Positions 9,930 to 20,730 of a DNA stretch of 64,000 nucleotides are shown here, in pieces. The notes beneath the pieces are model-generated. The model saw only the letters and a list, made by a program, of their open reading frames with translations. It did not search any database and was not told the DNA's origin. The position numbers and the translations under genes were made by a program. The stretch's first letter is position 1; every line of letters begins with the position of its first letter. The stretch spans positions 2,170,001 through 2,234,000 of the forward strand of contig NZ_CP107020.1 in NCBI RefSeq assembly GCF_025725725.1. The letters run 5' to 3'. The DNA comes from Brachybacterium huguangmaarense (lineage in GTDB: Bacteria; Actinomycetota; Actinomycetes; Actinomycetales; Dermabacteraceae).

Positions 9930-10940
9930 GTGAGTCCCACACCCCTCGTCTGGGCGATCACGTTCGCCGTCACGATCGCCTTCTTCGTCTACGAGTTCTT
10001 CGCCCACGTCCGCAGGGCCCATGAGCCCACCCTCGGCGAGTCCGCCCGATGGTCGGTGTTCTACATCGTGCTCGCGCTGCTCTTCGGGGTCGGCCTCGGC
10101 GTCGTCGTCGACTGGCGGCACGGCGGCGAGTACTTCGCCGGCTACCTCACCGAGAAGGCGCTGTCGATCGACAACCTCTTCGTGTTCCTCGTCCTCATGA
10201 CCGGCTTCGCCGTGCCGAAGATCTACCAGCAGAAGGTGCTGATGATCGGCATCGTCATCGCCCTGGTCCTGCGCGGCGGGTTCATCGCGGTCGGGGCGGC
10301 GCTCATCGAGAACTTCTCGTGGGTCTTCTACGTCTTCGGGGCGCTCCTGCTGGTCCTCGCCTACCGCCAGGCGTTCACGCACGGCGAGAACGACCCCTCC
10401 CAGGGGCGCTTCATGCGCTTCGTGCGCCGTCATCTCCCGGTCACCGACGAGTATGCCGAGGACAGGCTCACCGTGCGCCGGGACGGCCGCCGCTTCGTCA
10501 CCCCGATGCTGCTGACGATCATCGCGATCGGCTTCGTCGACCTGATCTTCGCCGTCGACTCGATCCCGGCCATCTACGGCCTGACCGAGGAGGCCTACAT
10601 CGTCTTCACGGCCAACGCCTTCGCGCTCATGGGCCTGCGCCAGCTGTACTTCCTGATCGGCGGCCTGCTCGAGCGCCTCGTCTACCTCGCGCAGGGCCTC
10701 GCCGTCATCCTCGCCTTCATCGGCGTCAAGCTGGTGCTGCACGCCATGCACGTCAACGAGCTCCCCTTCATCAACGGCGGCGAGCCGATGCTGTGGGCGC
10801 CGGAGATCCCGATCTGGTTCTCCCTGGCCTTCATCGGGACCACCGTCGCCGTCGCCACCGTGGCCAGCCTCCTCTCGACCCGGGGCGAGAGCACCGCGAA
10901 CGAGCGCGAGCCGGCGACACCGGCCGAGCAGGACCGATGA
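9930..10940 (+). CDS. TerC/Alx-family integral membrane metal transporter
   Basis: 336-residue polytopic protein with TerC signatures: the first membrane segment WAITFAVTIAFFVYEFFAHV, then EYFAGYLTEKALSIDNLFVF, and later IGFVDLIFAVDSIPA, with the conserved acidic Asp residues in membrane segments. TerC/Alx proteins are linked to Mn2+ export and metalation of secreted enzymes. GTG 9930 is chosen because it follows AGGAGA with good spacing and begins the first membrane helix; the frame stays open upstream through the tRNA by chance. A probable Mn riboswitch precedes it. A CNNM gene follows after 63 nt and is likely in the same transcript. Confidence 0.92.
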   Translation: MSPTPLVWAITFAVTIAFFVYEFFAHVRRAHEPTLGESARWSVFYIVLALLFGVGLGVVVDWRHGGEYFAGYLTEKALSIDNLFVFLVLMTGFAVPKIYQQKVLMIGIVIALVLRGGFIAVGAALIENFSWVFYVFGALLLVLAYRQAFTHGENDPSQGRFMRFVRRHLPVTDEYAEDRLTVRRDGRRFVTPMLLTIIAIGFVDLIFAVDSIPAIYGLTEEAYIVFTANAFALMGLRQLYFLIGGLLERLVYLAQGLAVILAFIGVKLVLHAMHVNELPFINGGEPMLWAPEIPIWFSLAFIGTTVAVATVASLLSTRGESTANEREPATPAEQDR

Positions 10941-11003
10941 CGCCGGCCGCGACGCCCTCCCGATACGCCCTCCGAGCCCCCACCCGCCCAAGGAGCGCCT
11001 GCG

Positions 11004-12290
11004 ATGAGCGGTGACCTCATCTGGAACCTCGCCCTCGTGGTCCTGTTCGTCCTGATCGGCGGCGTGTTCGCCGCGACCGAGATGGCCCTCGTGACGCTGC
11101 GCGAGAGCCAGCTCAGCGCGATCGCCGCCCGCGGACGGCGCGGGGAGAAGGTCGCCGCGCTTGCCCGAAACCCGAACACGTTCCTGTCCGCCGTCCAGAT
11201 CGGCGTGACGGTCGCGGGCTTCGCGTCGGCGGCCTATGGGGCCACCTCGCTCGCGCCGTCGGTCGCACCGCTGTTCGAGGCGGCGGGAGCGGACGCCGCG
11301 CTCGCGCTCACCCTCTCGACCGTCCTGCTGACGCTGCTCATCGCCTACCTGTCGCTCGTGCTCGGTGAGCTCGTGCCCAAACGCCTCGCCATCCAGCGCA
11401 ACGCGCAGTTCGCCTACGCCGTCGCGCCGGTGCTGAGCAGTTTCGCGACCCTCATGCGTCCGATCATCTGGCTGCTCTCGGTGTCGACCAACGCCCTCGT
11501 GCGTCTGCTGGGCGGCGATCCGCACAAGACCGGCGAGGAGCTGACCGACGAGGAGGTGCGCGACATCGTCGCGAGCCACGAGGGCCTTCCCGACGACGAG
11601 CGGAAGATCCTCGACGACGTGCTCTCCCTGCGGGGCCGACAGGTCAGCGAGGTGATGCGGCCCCGTCCGGACGTGACGGCCCTGGCCGTCGCCTCGACCA
11701 TCTCGCAGGCGGTCGCCTCCGTGCGCGATCTGCCGTTCTCGCGCTACCCGGTCTCCGAGGGCTCCATCGACGACCTCGTCGGCTTCGTGCACGTCCGCGA
11801 CCTGTTCGAGGCGGTCGGGGCTGACCCCGAGGGGCCCGTGGAGCGACTCGTGCGGCCCGTGCCCTACGTGCCCTCCACCGCACGGGTGCTGCCGACCCTC
11901 ACCCGGATGCGAGCCGACGGGCACCACATCGCCGTCGTCGTGGACGAGTACGGCGGCACCGACGGCATCGTCACCCTCGAGGACCTCGTCGAGGAGGTCG
12001 TCGGCGAGATCGTCGACGAGTACGACCCCGCCGCCCTGCCGGCCTCCGGCGACGACGTCGTCGACGGCCGGCTCAACCTGCTCGAGGTCGAGGAGGCCAC
12101 CGGGGTGCACCTGCCCCGAGGCGCCTCCGACACCGTCGCCGGGGTCGTCATCGAGCACCTCGGCCGGCTCGCCTGGGTGGGAGATGCGGTCGACGTGGAC
12201 GGGGCGACGCTCCAGGTTACGGCGATGGATCGCCGACGCATCGCCGAGGTGCGCGTGACGAGGCGCTCCGAGGCCGAGCCGGGCGACTGA
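11004..12290 (+). CDS. CNNM/HlyC-CorC family transporter, TerC partner gene
   Basis: 428-residue DUF21-CBS-CorC/HlyC protein, third of this family in the window. The membrane domain has [19 protein letters not shown] and [16 protein letters not shown]. The CBS pair has [20 protein letters not shown] and [21 protein letters not shown], and a C-terminal CorC/HlyC domain follows. AAGGAG lies 9 nt before ATG 11004. It sits 63 nt after the TerC gene and therefore plausibly under the same manganese-responsive leader, which would make it part of a Mn/Mg efflux module (inference). It ends convergently 27 nt from the decayed glycosyltransferase locus. Confidence 0.92.
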   Translation: MSGDLIWNLALVVLFVLIGGVFAATEMALVTLRESQLSAIAARGRRGEKVAALARNPNTFLSAVQIGVTVAGFASAAYGATSLAPSVAPLFEAAGADAALALTLSTVLLTLLIAYLSLVLGELVPKRLAIQRNAQFAYAVAPVLSSFATLMRPIIWLLSVSTNALVRLLGGDPHKTGEELTDEEVRDIVASHEGLPDDERKILDDVLSLRGRQVSEVMRPRPDVTALAVASTISQAVASVRDLPFSRYPVSEGSIDDLVGFVHVRDLFEAVGADPEGPVERLVRPVPYVPSTARVLPTLTRMRADGHHIAVVVDEYGGTDGIVTLEDLVEEVVGEIVDEYDPAALPASGDDVVDGRLNLLEVEEATGVHLPRGASDTVAGVVIEHLGRLAWVGDAVDVDGATLQVTAMDRRRIAEVRVTRRSEAEPGD

Positions 12291-12317
12291 GGCCGGGCGG
12301 GGCCGAGACCGGCGGGC

Positions 12318-12857
12318 TCATGGTGTGTCGGTGTCGGTGTCGATGTCGTCCTGCGGCCCGGCTCGGGTCGAGAGCAGGACCACGAGCGCGATCGCGAGGA
12401 TCCACGGAAGGTAGGCGACGTAGCGGAACGGCAGGGCGATCGGGGCGGCCGCCATGAGCGTGGCCCACAGCAGCAGCGCCGGGGCGACGAGGGCGATCAC
12501 CTCGGCGCGACGGCGATACCAGAAGGCGAGGGTGACCAGCACGAGGGCCCACACCCACGTGCCCGTGCCCGGCGTGCGGTCGAGCACGGCCCGGTACGCC
12601 TGCTCCATGCGGGCGCCCACGGTCCCGCCGATCAGCGGGTCCTTGACGACCCCCTGCCGGGCGAGATCGCGCTGGATCTCCTCGCGATCGGCGGGGAAGT
12701 TCGAGACCGGCTCGAGGAAGAACGACTGCGAGGTGCTGCCCACGGGCACGGTGTCCCACCGCCACAGCTGCGCGGTCTGGTCGCGATATCCCGCCATCAT
12801 CGGCCCCGGGCATCGCGCCAGCGTGCGGGCGAAGGCCCCCAGGAACTCCCCCCCCCC
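12318..12857 (-). pseudogene. C-terminal remnant of a polytopic membrane protein, fused to a broken glycosyltransferase
   Basis: The reading frame continues in phase from the glycosyltransferase remnant through a run of ten G (minus strand, 12848-12857). It then encodes about 180 residues unlike that family: WRWDTVPVGSTSQSFFLEPVS, then an extracellular stretch and three membrane helices ([49 protein letters not shown]). It resembles the C-terminus of cell-surface polysaccharide membrane proteins (DUF6020-like); I am not sure of the family. Its own N-terminal half is missing. A deletion joining two tandem genes is the simplest reading. Confidence 0.6.
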
Positions 12858-13265
12858 GGCGAGGATCACCCCGGCCATCGCCATGAGGCACGCGATCACC
12901 ATGAGGCTCGCGGCGAGGAACGCGGTGGGGAAGCGCTGCACGAGGCCGGTCTGCAGCTAGTCCGTGATGACCGGGACGCCGCACACGAGACCGGCCAGGA
13001 GCGCGAGGAGGCAGGCCACGCCCCAGAACGTGAGGGGCTTCTCCATGGCGAAGAGCTTGCAGATGGCGACGATGATCCGCCGCCCGTCGCCGATCGTGCT
13101 GAGCTTCGAGAGGCTGCCGTCGGGCCGGGACCGGAACCCCACGGGCATCTCGATCTGGGGTGCGCGCGTGGTGAGGGAATGGATGGTCAGCTCGGTCTCG
13201 ATCTCGAAACGCTGCGACAGCGCGGGGAACGACTTCACGAAACGTCGGGAGAACACGCGATAACC
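12858..13265 (-). pseudogene. Family 2 glycosyltransferase, 3' part (IS-disrupted, nonsense codon)
   Basis: Continues the gene begun at 15181. After joining the two sides of the insertion and removing one target copy, the frame reads SGYRVFSRRFVKSFPAL without a break. Then come FEIETELTIHSL, SRPDGSLSKLST and a membrane helix (GVACLLALLAGLVCGVPVI). A TAG codon (minus strand, 12959-12957) interrupts the frame exactly where family members continue, and downstream LQTGLVQRFPTAFLAASLM is still recognisable. The product would be a membrane-anchored glycosyltransferase for surface polysaccharide or lipid-linked sugar. It is inactive here through the insertion alone. Confidence 0.85.
13258..13265. 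repeat. 8-bp target-site duplication, left copy
   Basis: CGATAACC immediately outside the left IS end; an identical copy lies at 14712-14719 outside the right end. Eight base pairs is the usual duplication for ISL3-family insertions. Confidence 0.95.
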
Positions 13266-14711
13266 GGCTCTTCAGAGTTGAGTGTGGGTGCGCCGGTGGT
13301 GCGGGGTAGCTGGTGGTAGGCGTCGAGGTCCCGGATGATGAGCGGACTTCTACCTCTGCTCGCACCAAGGACCTCGACGATGCACAACCATAGTTGCGTA
13401 TGCCCTGACGCGCTCGATCGCTGTGGGAGATGCGATCTTCTCCTGGACTTCCCCGGCCTTCACCTGATCGCGGTCTCGCAGGCTCCCTCAGGCCTGATGC
13501 TCGAGGTGGAGTCCTGCGATCCGGTCACGGGCTGCCCTGGCTGTGGAGTCATCGCGACTGGTCACGGCCGTGTGATGGTCGAGATGATCGATGCGCCCTG
13601 GGCCGGCAGGCCGGTGCGGATCCGGTGGCGGAAGCGCCGCTGGATCTGCCTCGAGGACATCTGTCCCGTGGCGACGTTCCTCGAACAGGATCCCGAGGTC
13701 TGCGCACCGCGGGGACTGTTGAGCATCCGTGCGGTTCGGTGGGCGATCAGCCAGCTCCGCCGTGAAGGAGCGACGATCCAGGGCCTGGCCCGGCAGCTCG
13801 GCACCACCTGGAACACGCTCTGGTCCCAGGTCCAGCCCGTCCTGACCCTGGCCGCCGAGGACCCGTCCAGGTTCGAAGGAGTGCATGTCCTGGGCGTGGA
13901 CGAGCATGTCTGGCATCACCGTGATCCTCGCCGGCGTGGTCCGAAGGAACTCACCGGGATGGTCGATCTGACGCGCGGCCCCCACCCGACCGCGAGGCTT
14001 CTCGATCTCGTCCCGGGCCGATCCGGGACGGTCTATCGCAACTGGCTCGACGAGCGGGGCGAGGAGTTCCGGCAAAGTATCGACATCGCGACGCTGGATC
14101 CGTTCCAGGGATACAAGAACGCGATCGATGACCGCCTCGAGGATGCCACCTGCGTACTGGATGCGTTCCACATCGTGAAGCTCGGCGGGGCTGCGATCGA
14201 CGGCGTCCGCCGCCGGATCCAGCAGGAGACCCTCGGCCACCGCGGCCGCAAGGGTGATCCTCTCTACGGGATCCGCAACGTCCTTCGCGCCGGCCGAGAA
14301 CGCTTGACGAGCAGGCAACAGGTGCGTCTGGCCAGCGCTTTCGACGCCCATCCCGCTCACATCGAGGTCGAGGTCGCCTACCACTGCGTCCAGGACCTCC
14401 GAGACGTGTTCCACCAGCCCACACCCGCCCGGGGTCGTCGACTGGCCGAGCAGCTTATCGAGAAGCTGCCATCGTGCCCGATCCCCGAGATCGCGCGGCT
14501 CGGGAAGACGCTACGCCGCTGGAAGACCGCGTTCCTGGCCTACTTCGACACCGACGGCGCGAGCAACGGCGGGACAGAGGCCGTCAACGGGATCATCGAA
14601 CTCGGCCGCCGCATCGCCAGAGGGTTCCGCAACTTCGAGCACTACCGACTCCGCATGCTCCTCATCACCGGCGGTCTCGACGCCTCACCCCACACTCAAC
14701 TCTGAAGAGCC
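13266..14711 (+). mobile_element. ISL3-family insertion sequence, 1,446 bp, complete
   Basis: Ends are inverted repeats identical over at least 23 bp (starting GGCTCTTCAGAGTTGAGTG), flanked by perfect 8-bp duplications CGATAACC. One transposase gene fills the interior on the plus strand. Intact repeats, an intact transposase and unmutated duplications indicate recent insertion. The target is a minus-strand glycosyltransferase gene. Confidence 0.96.
13380..14705 (+). CDS. ISL3-family transposase
   Basis: 441-residue DDE transposase. It has an N-terminal zinc-finger-like part (CPDALDRCGRC and CPGCGVIATGHGR), a helix-turn-helix (GATIQGLARQLGTTWNTLW), and the DDE_Tnp_ISL3 core with VLGVDEHVWHHR, ATLDPFQGYKNAI and SNGGTEAVNGIIELGRR supplying the acidic residues. 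ATG 13380 is preferred over ATG 13335 because AAGGA precedes it at 8 nt and family members start at this point. The stop lies 6 nt inside the right inverted repeat end. The gene appears functional. Confidence 0.93.
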   Translation: MHNHSCVCPDALDRCGRCDLLLDFPGLHLIAVSQAPSGLMLEVESCDPVTGCPGCGVIATGHGRVMVEMIDAPWAGRPVRIRWRKRRWICLEDICPVATFLEQDPEVCAPRGLLSIRAVRWAISQLRREGATIQGLARQLGTTWNTLWSQVQPVLTLAAEDPSRFEGVHVLGVDEHVWHHRDPRRRGPKELTGMVDLTRGPHPTARLLDLVPGRSGTVYRNWLDERGEEFRQSIDIATLDPFQGYKNAIDDRLEDATCVLDAFHIVKLGGAAIDGVRRRIQQETLGHRGRKGDPLYGIRNVLRAGRERLTSRQQVRLASAFDAHPAHIEVEVAYHCVQDLRDVFHQPTPARGRRLAEQLIEKLPSCPIPEIARLGKTLRRWKTAFLAYFDTDGASNGGTEAVNGIIELGRRIARGFRNFEHYRLRMLLITGGLDASPHTQL

Positions 14712-14719
14712 CGATAACC
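14712..14719. repeat. 8-bp target-site duplication, right copy
   Basis: CGATAACC, identical to 13258-13265; together they mark the insertion point in the glycosyltransferase gene. Confidence 0.95.
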
Positions 14720-15181
14720 CGAGAGAATGTCGTTGACCCTCTGGCCGAAGAGCAGGGAGACGATGCGGTTGAAGACCCGGTTTCCCTGTGCGTGGCCGTT
14801 GCGATAGGCCGTGCGTTCGGGATCATCGACACGACAGCCGAGCACGTGGTCGTAGGGCCCGTCCAGCAGCGCGGCCACCATCGCGGGCGCGGAGGCCACG
14901 TCGTAGGTGTCGTCGCCGTCGATCAGGATGTACACATCCGCCTCGACGTCGGCGAAGGCACGGCGCACCACGTTCCCCTTGCCCTGGAGGACCTCCGTGC
15001 GCACGATCGCCCCGGCGGCCCGGGCCCGTTCCCGGGTGGCATCGGTCGAGTTGTTGTCGTACACGTACACCGCGATGGAGTCGAAGGCGCCCTTGAGGTC
15101 GGTCACGACCTTCGCCACCGTCGCTTCTTCGTTGAAGCAGGGAACAATGGCGGCGATATCGAGCCGCGAGATGGCTGTCAC
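14712..15181 (-). pseudogene. Family 2 glycosyltransferase, 5' part (cut by ISL3 element)
   Basis: N-terminal 156 codons of a GT-A fold family 2 enzyme from GTG 15181. It has AAIVPCFNEEATVAKVV, VYVYDNNSTDATRERA, GKGNVVRRAF and the metal/nucleotide motif LIDGDDTYD, ending NDILSGYR at the insertion. The coding frame resumes at 13265. Left alone, this part would run a few codons into the element and stop, giving a truncated protein without the acceptor part and membrane helices. Intact relatives transfer sugars to undecaprenyl phosphate or surface polymers; the exact substrate is unknown. Confidence 0.88.
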
Positions 15182-15278
15182 CGGTGCAGAGCAGCAAGCG
15201 GATTGCCGGCCGGCGCTTTTCCGACGGGTCGCGATGGCGGCCGGTTCTCCGTTCCCGGGGTGGTTGCGGACCGCCGCT

Positions 15279-15350
15279 GCACAGATGTGACGGAGAGAGC
15301 CGCACCCCTCGAAAATCGCAGGGCTGCGGCTCTCACCGTCACATCTGTGC
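15279..15350. terminator. Long hairpin between otsAB and the broken glycosyltransferase
   Basis: Inverted repeat of 26 bp with one mismatch (arms 15279-15304 and 15325-15350, left arm starting GCACAGATGTGACGG) and a 20-nt loop, just after the otsAB stop. A terminator without U-tract is likely. Its length would also suit a small palindromic repeat element. Confidence 0.7.
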
Positions 15351-15367
15351 GGGCCGTCCCCGCCGCC

Positions 15368-17617
<2,250 letters not shown>

Positions 17618-17652
17618 GGGGGCTTCCTTCCTCGGCGGGCGCGGGCGCTTCG

Positions 17653-17658
17653 AGGCTA
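17653..17658 (-). promoter_or_regulatory. Candidate -10 box for otsAB
   Basis: TAGCCT on the minus strand, 35 nt before the start codon, in the 216-nt divergent gap shared with lysA. Confidence 0.35.
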
Positions 17659-17736
17659 TCAAGCGGCACTGGTCACATCCGCGCCGCCGACCGCCCGGTT
17701 GCTGGACGTCGACGGGCCGCCGCGCGACGCGCCGCA

Positions 17737-17742
17737 TAGGCT
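17737..17742 (+). promoter_or_regulatory. Candidate -10 box for lysA
   Basis: TAGGCT in the same divergent gap, about 90 nt before the lysA ATG. No clear -35 element. Confidence 0.3.
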
Positions 17743-17833
17743 TGCCCGGGCCCTTCGACCTGTGCGCGGGGCCCCTCCGCGGCCCGTCCGGCGCCGTCCC
17801 CGAGTCGTCCTCACCACCGCAAGGAGCACCCCG

Positions 17834-19249
17834 ATGCGCGCCCACGAGGCCGGAGCACTCCACGGCAACGACGCGAGCCCGAGCTGGCTCCCGTACCCCG
17901 CCGACGTCAACGCCCTGCTGCCCGGCCTGTGGTCCGCGACGACGCAGCGCGCCGGCGACGGCGCGCTCGAGGTCGGCGGTGTCGACGTGCACCGGATCGC
18001 CGAGGAGGTCGGCACGCCCGCCCTCATCGTCGACGAGGAGGACTTCCGGGCCCGCGCCCGCCGCTTCCGCGACGCCTTCTGCGGCGCCTTCGCCCCCTTC
18101 GCGGGGGCCGACGTCTACTACGCCGGCAAGTCCTTCCTGTGCACGGGCGTGGCCCGCTGGGTCGAGGAGGACGGCCTCGGCATGGACGTGTGCACCGGGG
18201 GAGAGCTCGCCGTGGCCCTGCGGGCCGGCTTCCCGCCCGAGCGCCTGGCCCTGCACGGCAACAACAAGTCCGACGCCGAGATCCGCCGCGCCCTCGAGGT
18301 CGGCGTGGGGCGTCTCGTGATCGACTCGCTGCCCGAGATCGAGCAGGTCGCCGCCCACGCGCGAGAGCTCGGCGTGCGCGCCCCCGTCATGCTGCGCATC
18401 ACGACGGGCGTCGAGGCCCACACCCACGAGTTCATCGCGACCGCGCACGAGGACCAGAAGTTCGGCATCTCGCTCAGCGCGGGCGACGCCCTCGAGTCGG
18501 TGCGTCGCGTGCTCGCCGCCTCCGACGCGCTCGAGCTCGTGGGCCTGCATTCCCACATCGGCTCCCAGATCTTCGACGTGGGCGGCTTCGAGGTCGCGGC
18601 CCGCCGCGTGCTCGAGCTGGTCGCCCAGGTGCGCGACGAGCTCGGCCACACGATCGCCCACCTCGACCTCGGCGGCGGCTTCGGCGTCATGTACAACAGC
18701 CAGCACACGCCCTCGACGCCCGAGGCGCTCGCGGCCGGCATCGCGACGATCGTGGAGAAGGAGTGCCACGAGCTCGACCTCGAGGTGCCGCGCCTGGCCT
18801 TCGAGCCCGGCCGTGCGATCGCGGGCCCGTCCACGCAGACCCTGTACGCGGTCGGCACCGTCAAGGACGTGCGCCTGGGCGGTCCCCACCACCGTCTGTA
18901 CGTCTCGGTCGACGGCGGCATGAGCGACAACATCCGCACCGCGCTGTACGACGCCGACTACTCGTGCCTGCTGTCCGGCCGCGTCTCGGACGCCGAGCCC
19001 GCGGTGGTGCGCGTCGTCGGCAAACACTGCGAGAGCGGCGACATCGTGGTCAAGGACGAGTACCTGCCCGCCGACGTGCACCGCGGCGACCTCGTGTCGG
19101 TCCCGGTGACGGGCGCGTACTGCTACTCGCTCGCCTCGAACTACAACCACGTGCCGCGCCCGGCCGTCGTCGCTGTGCGGGACGGACGCATCCTGCCGCT
19201 CGTCCGCCGCGAGACCGAGGACGACCTGCTCGCCCTCGACGTCGGCTGA
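17834..19249 (+). CDS. lysA: Diaminopimelate decarboxylase
   Basis: 471-residue PLP enzyme, last step of lysine synthesis (meso-DAP to L-lysine). It has the PLP lysine in DVYYAGKSFL (Lys99), GLHSHIGSQI, the glycine loop DLGGGFGVMY, phosphate-binding EPGRAIAG, the active-site cysteine in CESGD, and AYCYSLASNYN near the C-terminus. ATG 17834 follows AAGGAG by 7 nt. It heads the lysA-hom-thrC-thrB-rho-rpmE-prfA arrangement common in actinobacteria, here without argS upstream. Confidence 0.96.
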   Translation: MRAHEAGALHGNDASPSWLPYPADVNALLPGLWSATTQRAGDGALEVGGVDVHRIAEEVGTPALIVDEEDFRARARRFRDAFCGAFAPFAGADVYYAGKSFLCTGVARWVEEDGLGMDVCTGGELAVALRAGFPPERLALHGNNKSDAEIRRALEVGVGRLVIDSLPEIEQVAAHARELGVRAPVMLRITTGVEAHTHEFIATAHEDQKFGISLSAGDALESVRRVLAASDALELVGLHSHIGSQIFDVGGFEVAARRVLELVAQVRDELGHTIAHLDLGGGFGVMYNSQHTPSTPEALAAGIATIVEKECHELDLEVPRLAFEPGRAIAGPSTQTLYAVGTVKDVRLGGPHHRLYVSVDGGMSDNIRTALYDADYSCLLSGRVSDAEPAVVRVVGKHCESGDIVVKDEYLPADVHRGDLVSVPVTGAYCYSLASNYNHVPRPAVVAVRDGRILPLVRRETEDDLLALDVG

Positions 19250-19253
19250 CCCG

Positions 19254-19270
19254 GACGGCGGCCGGCCGTC
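19254..19270 (+). terminator. Small hairpin after lysA
   Basis: gacggc / gccgtc stem with loop ggccg, 5 nt after the stop. Weak; partial readthrough into hom is possible. Confidence 0.35.
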
Positions 19271-19316
19271 GCGTCATCTGCCGTCGTCCCGCGCGCGCCG
19301 AGCCCGGCCCCTCCGA

Positions 19317-19322
19317 TAGATT
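19317..19322 (+). promoter_or_regulatory. Candidate -10 box for hom-thrC-thrB
   Basis: TAGATT, 55 nt before the hom ATG. Confidence 0.4.
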
Positions 19323-19376
19323 CGCCGCAGCGTGCACGACCTCGGCACCCCTTCGATCTAAGGAACACCTGAGCAC

Positions 19377-20726
19377 ATGAGCCCTCTCGACGATCCCGCC
19401 GTGACCCCGCTGCGCGTCGCGGTGCTCGGCGCCGGCACGGTCGGCACCGAGGTGCTGCGTCTGCTCGAGCAGCAGCGCGACGACCTGGCCCACCGCGTCG
19501 GCGCCCGGCTGCAGGTGATCGGCATCAGCGTGCGCGACCGCACCAAGGACCGCGGCGACCACGTCGACCCCGCCCTGCTGACCGAGGATCCGCACGCCCT
19601 CGTGCGCGAGGCCGATCTCGTGGTCGAGCTGATGGGCGGCATCGAGCCCGCCCGCACCCTCCTGCTCGAGGCGATGGCCGGCGGGGCGAGCGTCGTGACC
19701 GCCAACAAGGCGCTCCTGGCGCAGGACGGCGCCGAGCTGTACGAGGCGGCCGACGCCGCGGGCGTCGACCTGCACTTCGAGGCCGCCGTCGCCGGCGCGA
19801 TCCCGCTCGTGCGCCCGATCCGCGAGTCCCTCGCGGGCGACCGCATCCAGCGGGTGCTCGGGATCGTCAACGGCACCACCAACTACATCCTCGACGCGAT
19901 GACCCGCACGGGCGCCGAGTTCGACGAGGCGCTCGCGAGCGCCCAGCGGCTCGGCTACGCCGAGGCCGACCCCACGGCCGACGTCGAGGGCCTCGACGCC
20001 GCCGCGAAGGCCTCGATCCTGGCCTCGCTCGCCTTCCACACCCGGGTGGGCCTGCAGGACGTGCACTGCGAGGGCATCACCTCGATCACCGCCGACGACA
20101 TCGCGGCCGCCCGGCGCCTGGGCAGCGTCATCAAGCTGCTCTCGATCGTCGAGCGGATCGACGACGAGGACCTGGGCGAGCGGATCTCGGCCCGCGTGTA
20201 CCCCGCCATGATCCCGGCCACGCACCCGCTGGCCTCCGTCTCCGAGGCCTACAACGCCGTGTTCGTGCAGGCCGACGCCGCGGGCTCGCTCATGTTCTAC
20301 GGGCAGGGCGCGGGCGGCTCGCCGACCGCCTCGGCCGTGCTCGGCGACCTCGTCTCGGTCGCACGCCAGCGCGTGCACGGCGGCAAGGGCCCGGGGGAGT
20401 CGAACTACGCGAGCCTGCCCATCGCCCCGATCGACGAGCTGCGCAACGGCTTCTACGTCGCCCTGACCGTCGACGACCAGCCGGGCGTGCTCGCCGCCGT
20501 CGCGGGCATCCTGTCCTCGCACGGCATCTCGATCGCGACGATCCATCAGGAGCCGATCGGCGCCTCCCCGGAGGCGGGGGGCGTCGCGGGGCGCGACGTG
20601 CGCGCCCGCATCGGGATCGTCACCCACACCGCCGCGGAGTCGGCGATGTCGACGGCTCTCGACGACCTGTCCACCACCGCCGCCGTGGTCGCGATCGACT
20701 CCGTGCTGCGCGTCGAAGGAGAATGA
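19377..20726 (+). CDS. hom: Homoserine dehydrogenase
   Basis: 449-residue NAD(P)H-dependent enzyme converting aspartate semialdehyde to homoserine for threonine and methionine. The N-terminal Rossmann motif is [14 protein letters not shown] (GAGTVG at 18-23). The catalytic domain has [17 protein letters not shown] and [18 protein letters not shown]-terminal ACT domain (from about 355, [19 protein letters not shown]) probably mediates threonine feedback inhibition. ATG 19377. It is followed 4 nt later by thrC and then thrB, a complete branch operon. Confidence 0.96.
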   Translation: MSPLDDPAVTPLRVAVLGAGTVGTEVLRLLEQQRDDLAHRVGARLQVIGISVRDRTKDRGDHVDPALLTEDPHALVREADLVVELMGGIEPARTLLLEAMAGGASVVTANKALLAQDGAELYEAADAAGVDLHFEAAVAGAIPLVRPIRESLAGDRIQRVLGIVNGTTNYILDAMTRTGAEFDEALASAQRLGYAEADPTADVEGLDAAAKASILASLAFHTRVGLQDVHCEGITSITADDIAAARRLGSVIKLLSIVERIDDEDLGERISARVYPAMIPATHPLASVSEAYNAVFVQADAAGSLMFYGQGAGGSPTASAVLGDLVSVARQRVHGGKGPGESNYASLPIAPIDELRNGFYVALTVDDQPGVLAAVAGILSSHGISIATIHQEPIGASPEAGGVAGRDVRARIGIVTHTAAESAMSTALDDLSTTAAVVAIDSVLRVEGE

Positions 20727-20730
20727 CCCC

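Noticed and set aside
12217-13368. 383-codon minus-strand frame across the decayed locus
   Set aside because: Different phase from the recognisable glycosyltransferase and membrane-protein remnants; sequence is Arg/Pro/Ala-rich noise and runs into the IS end.
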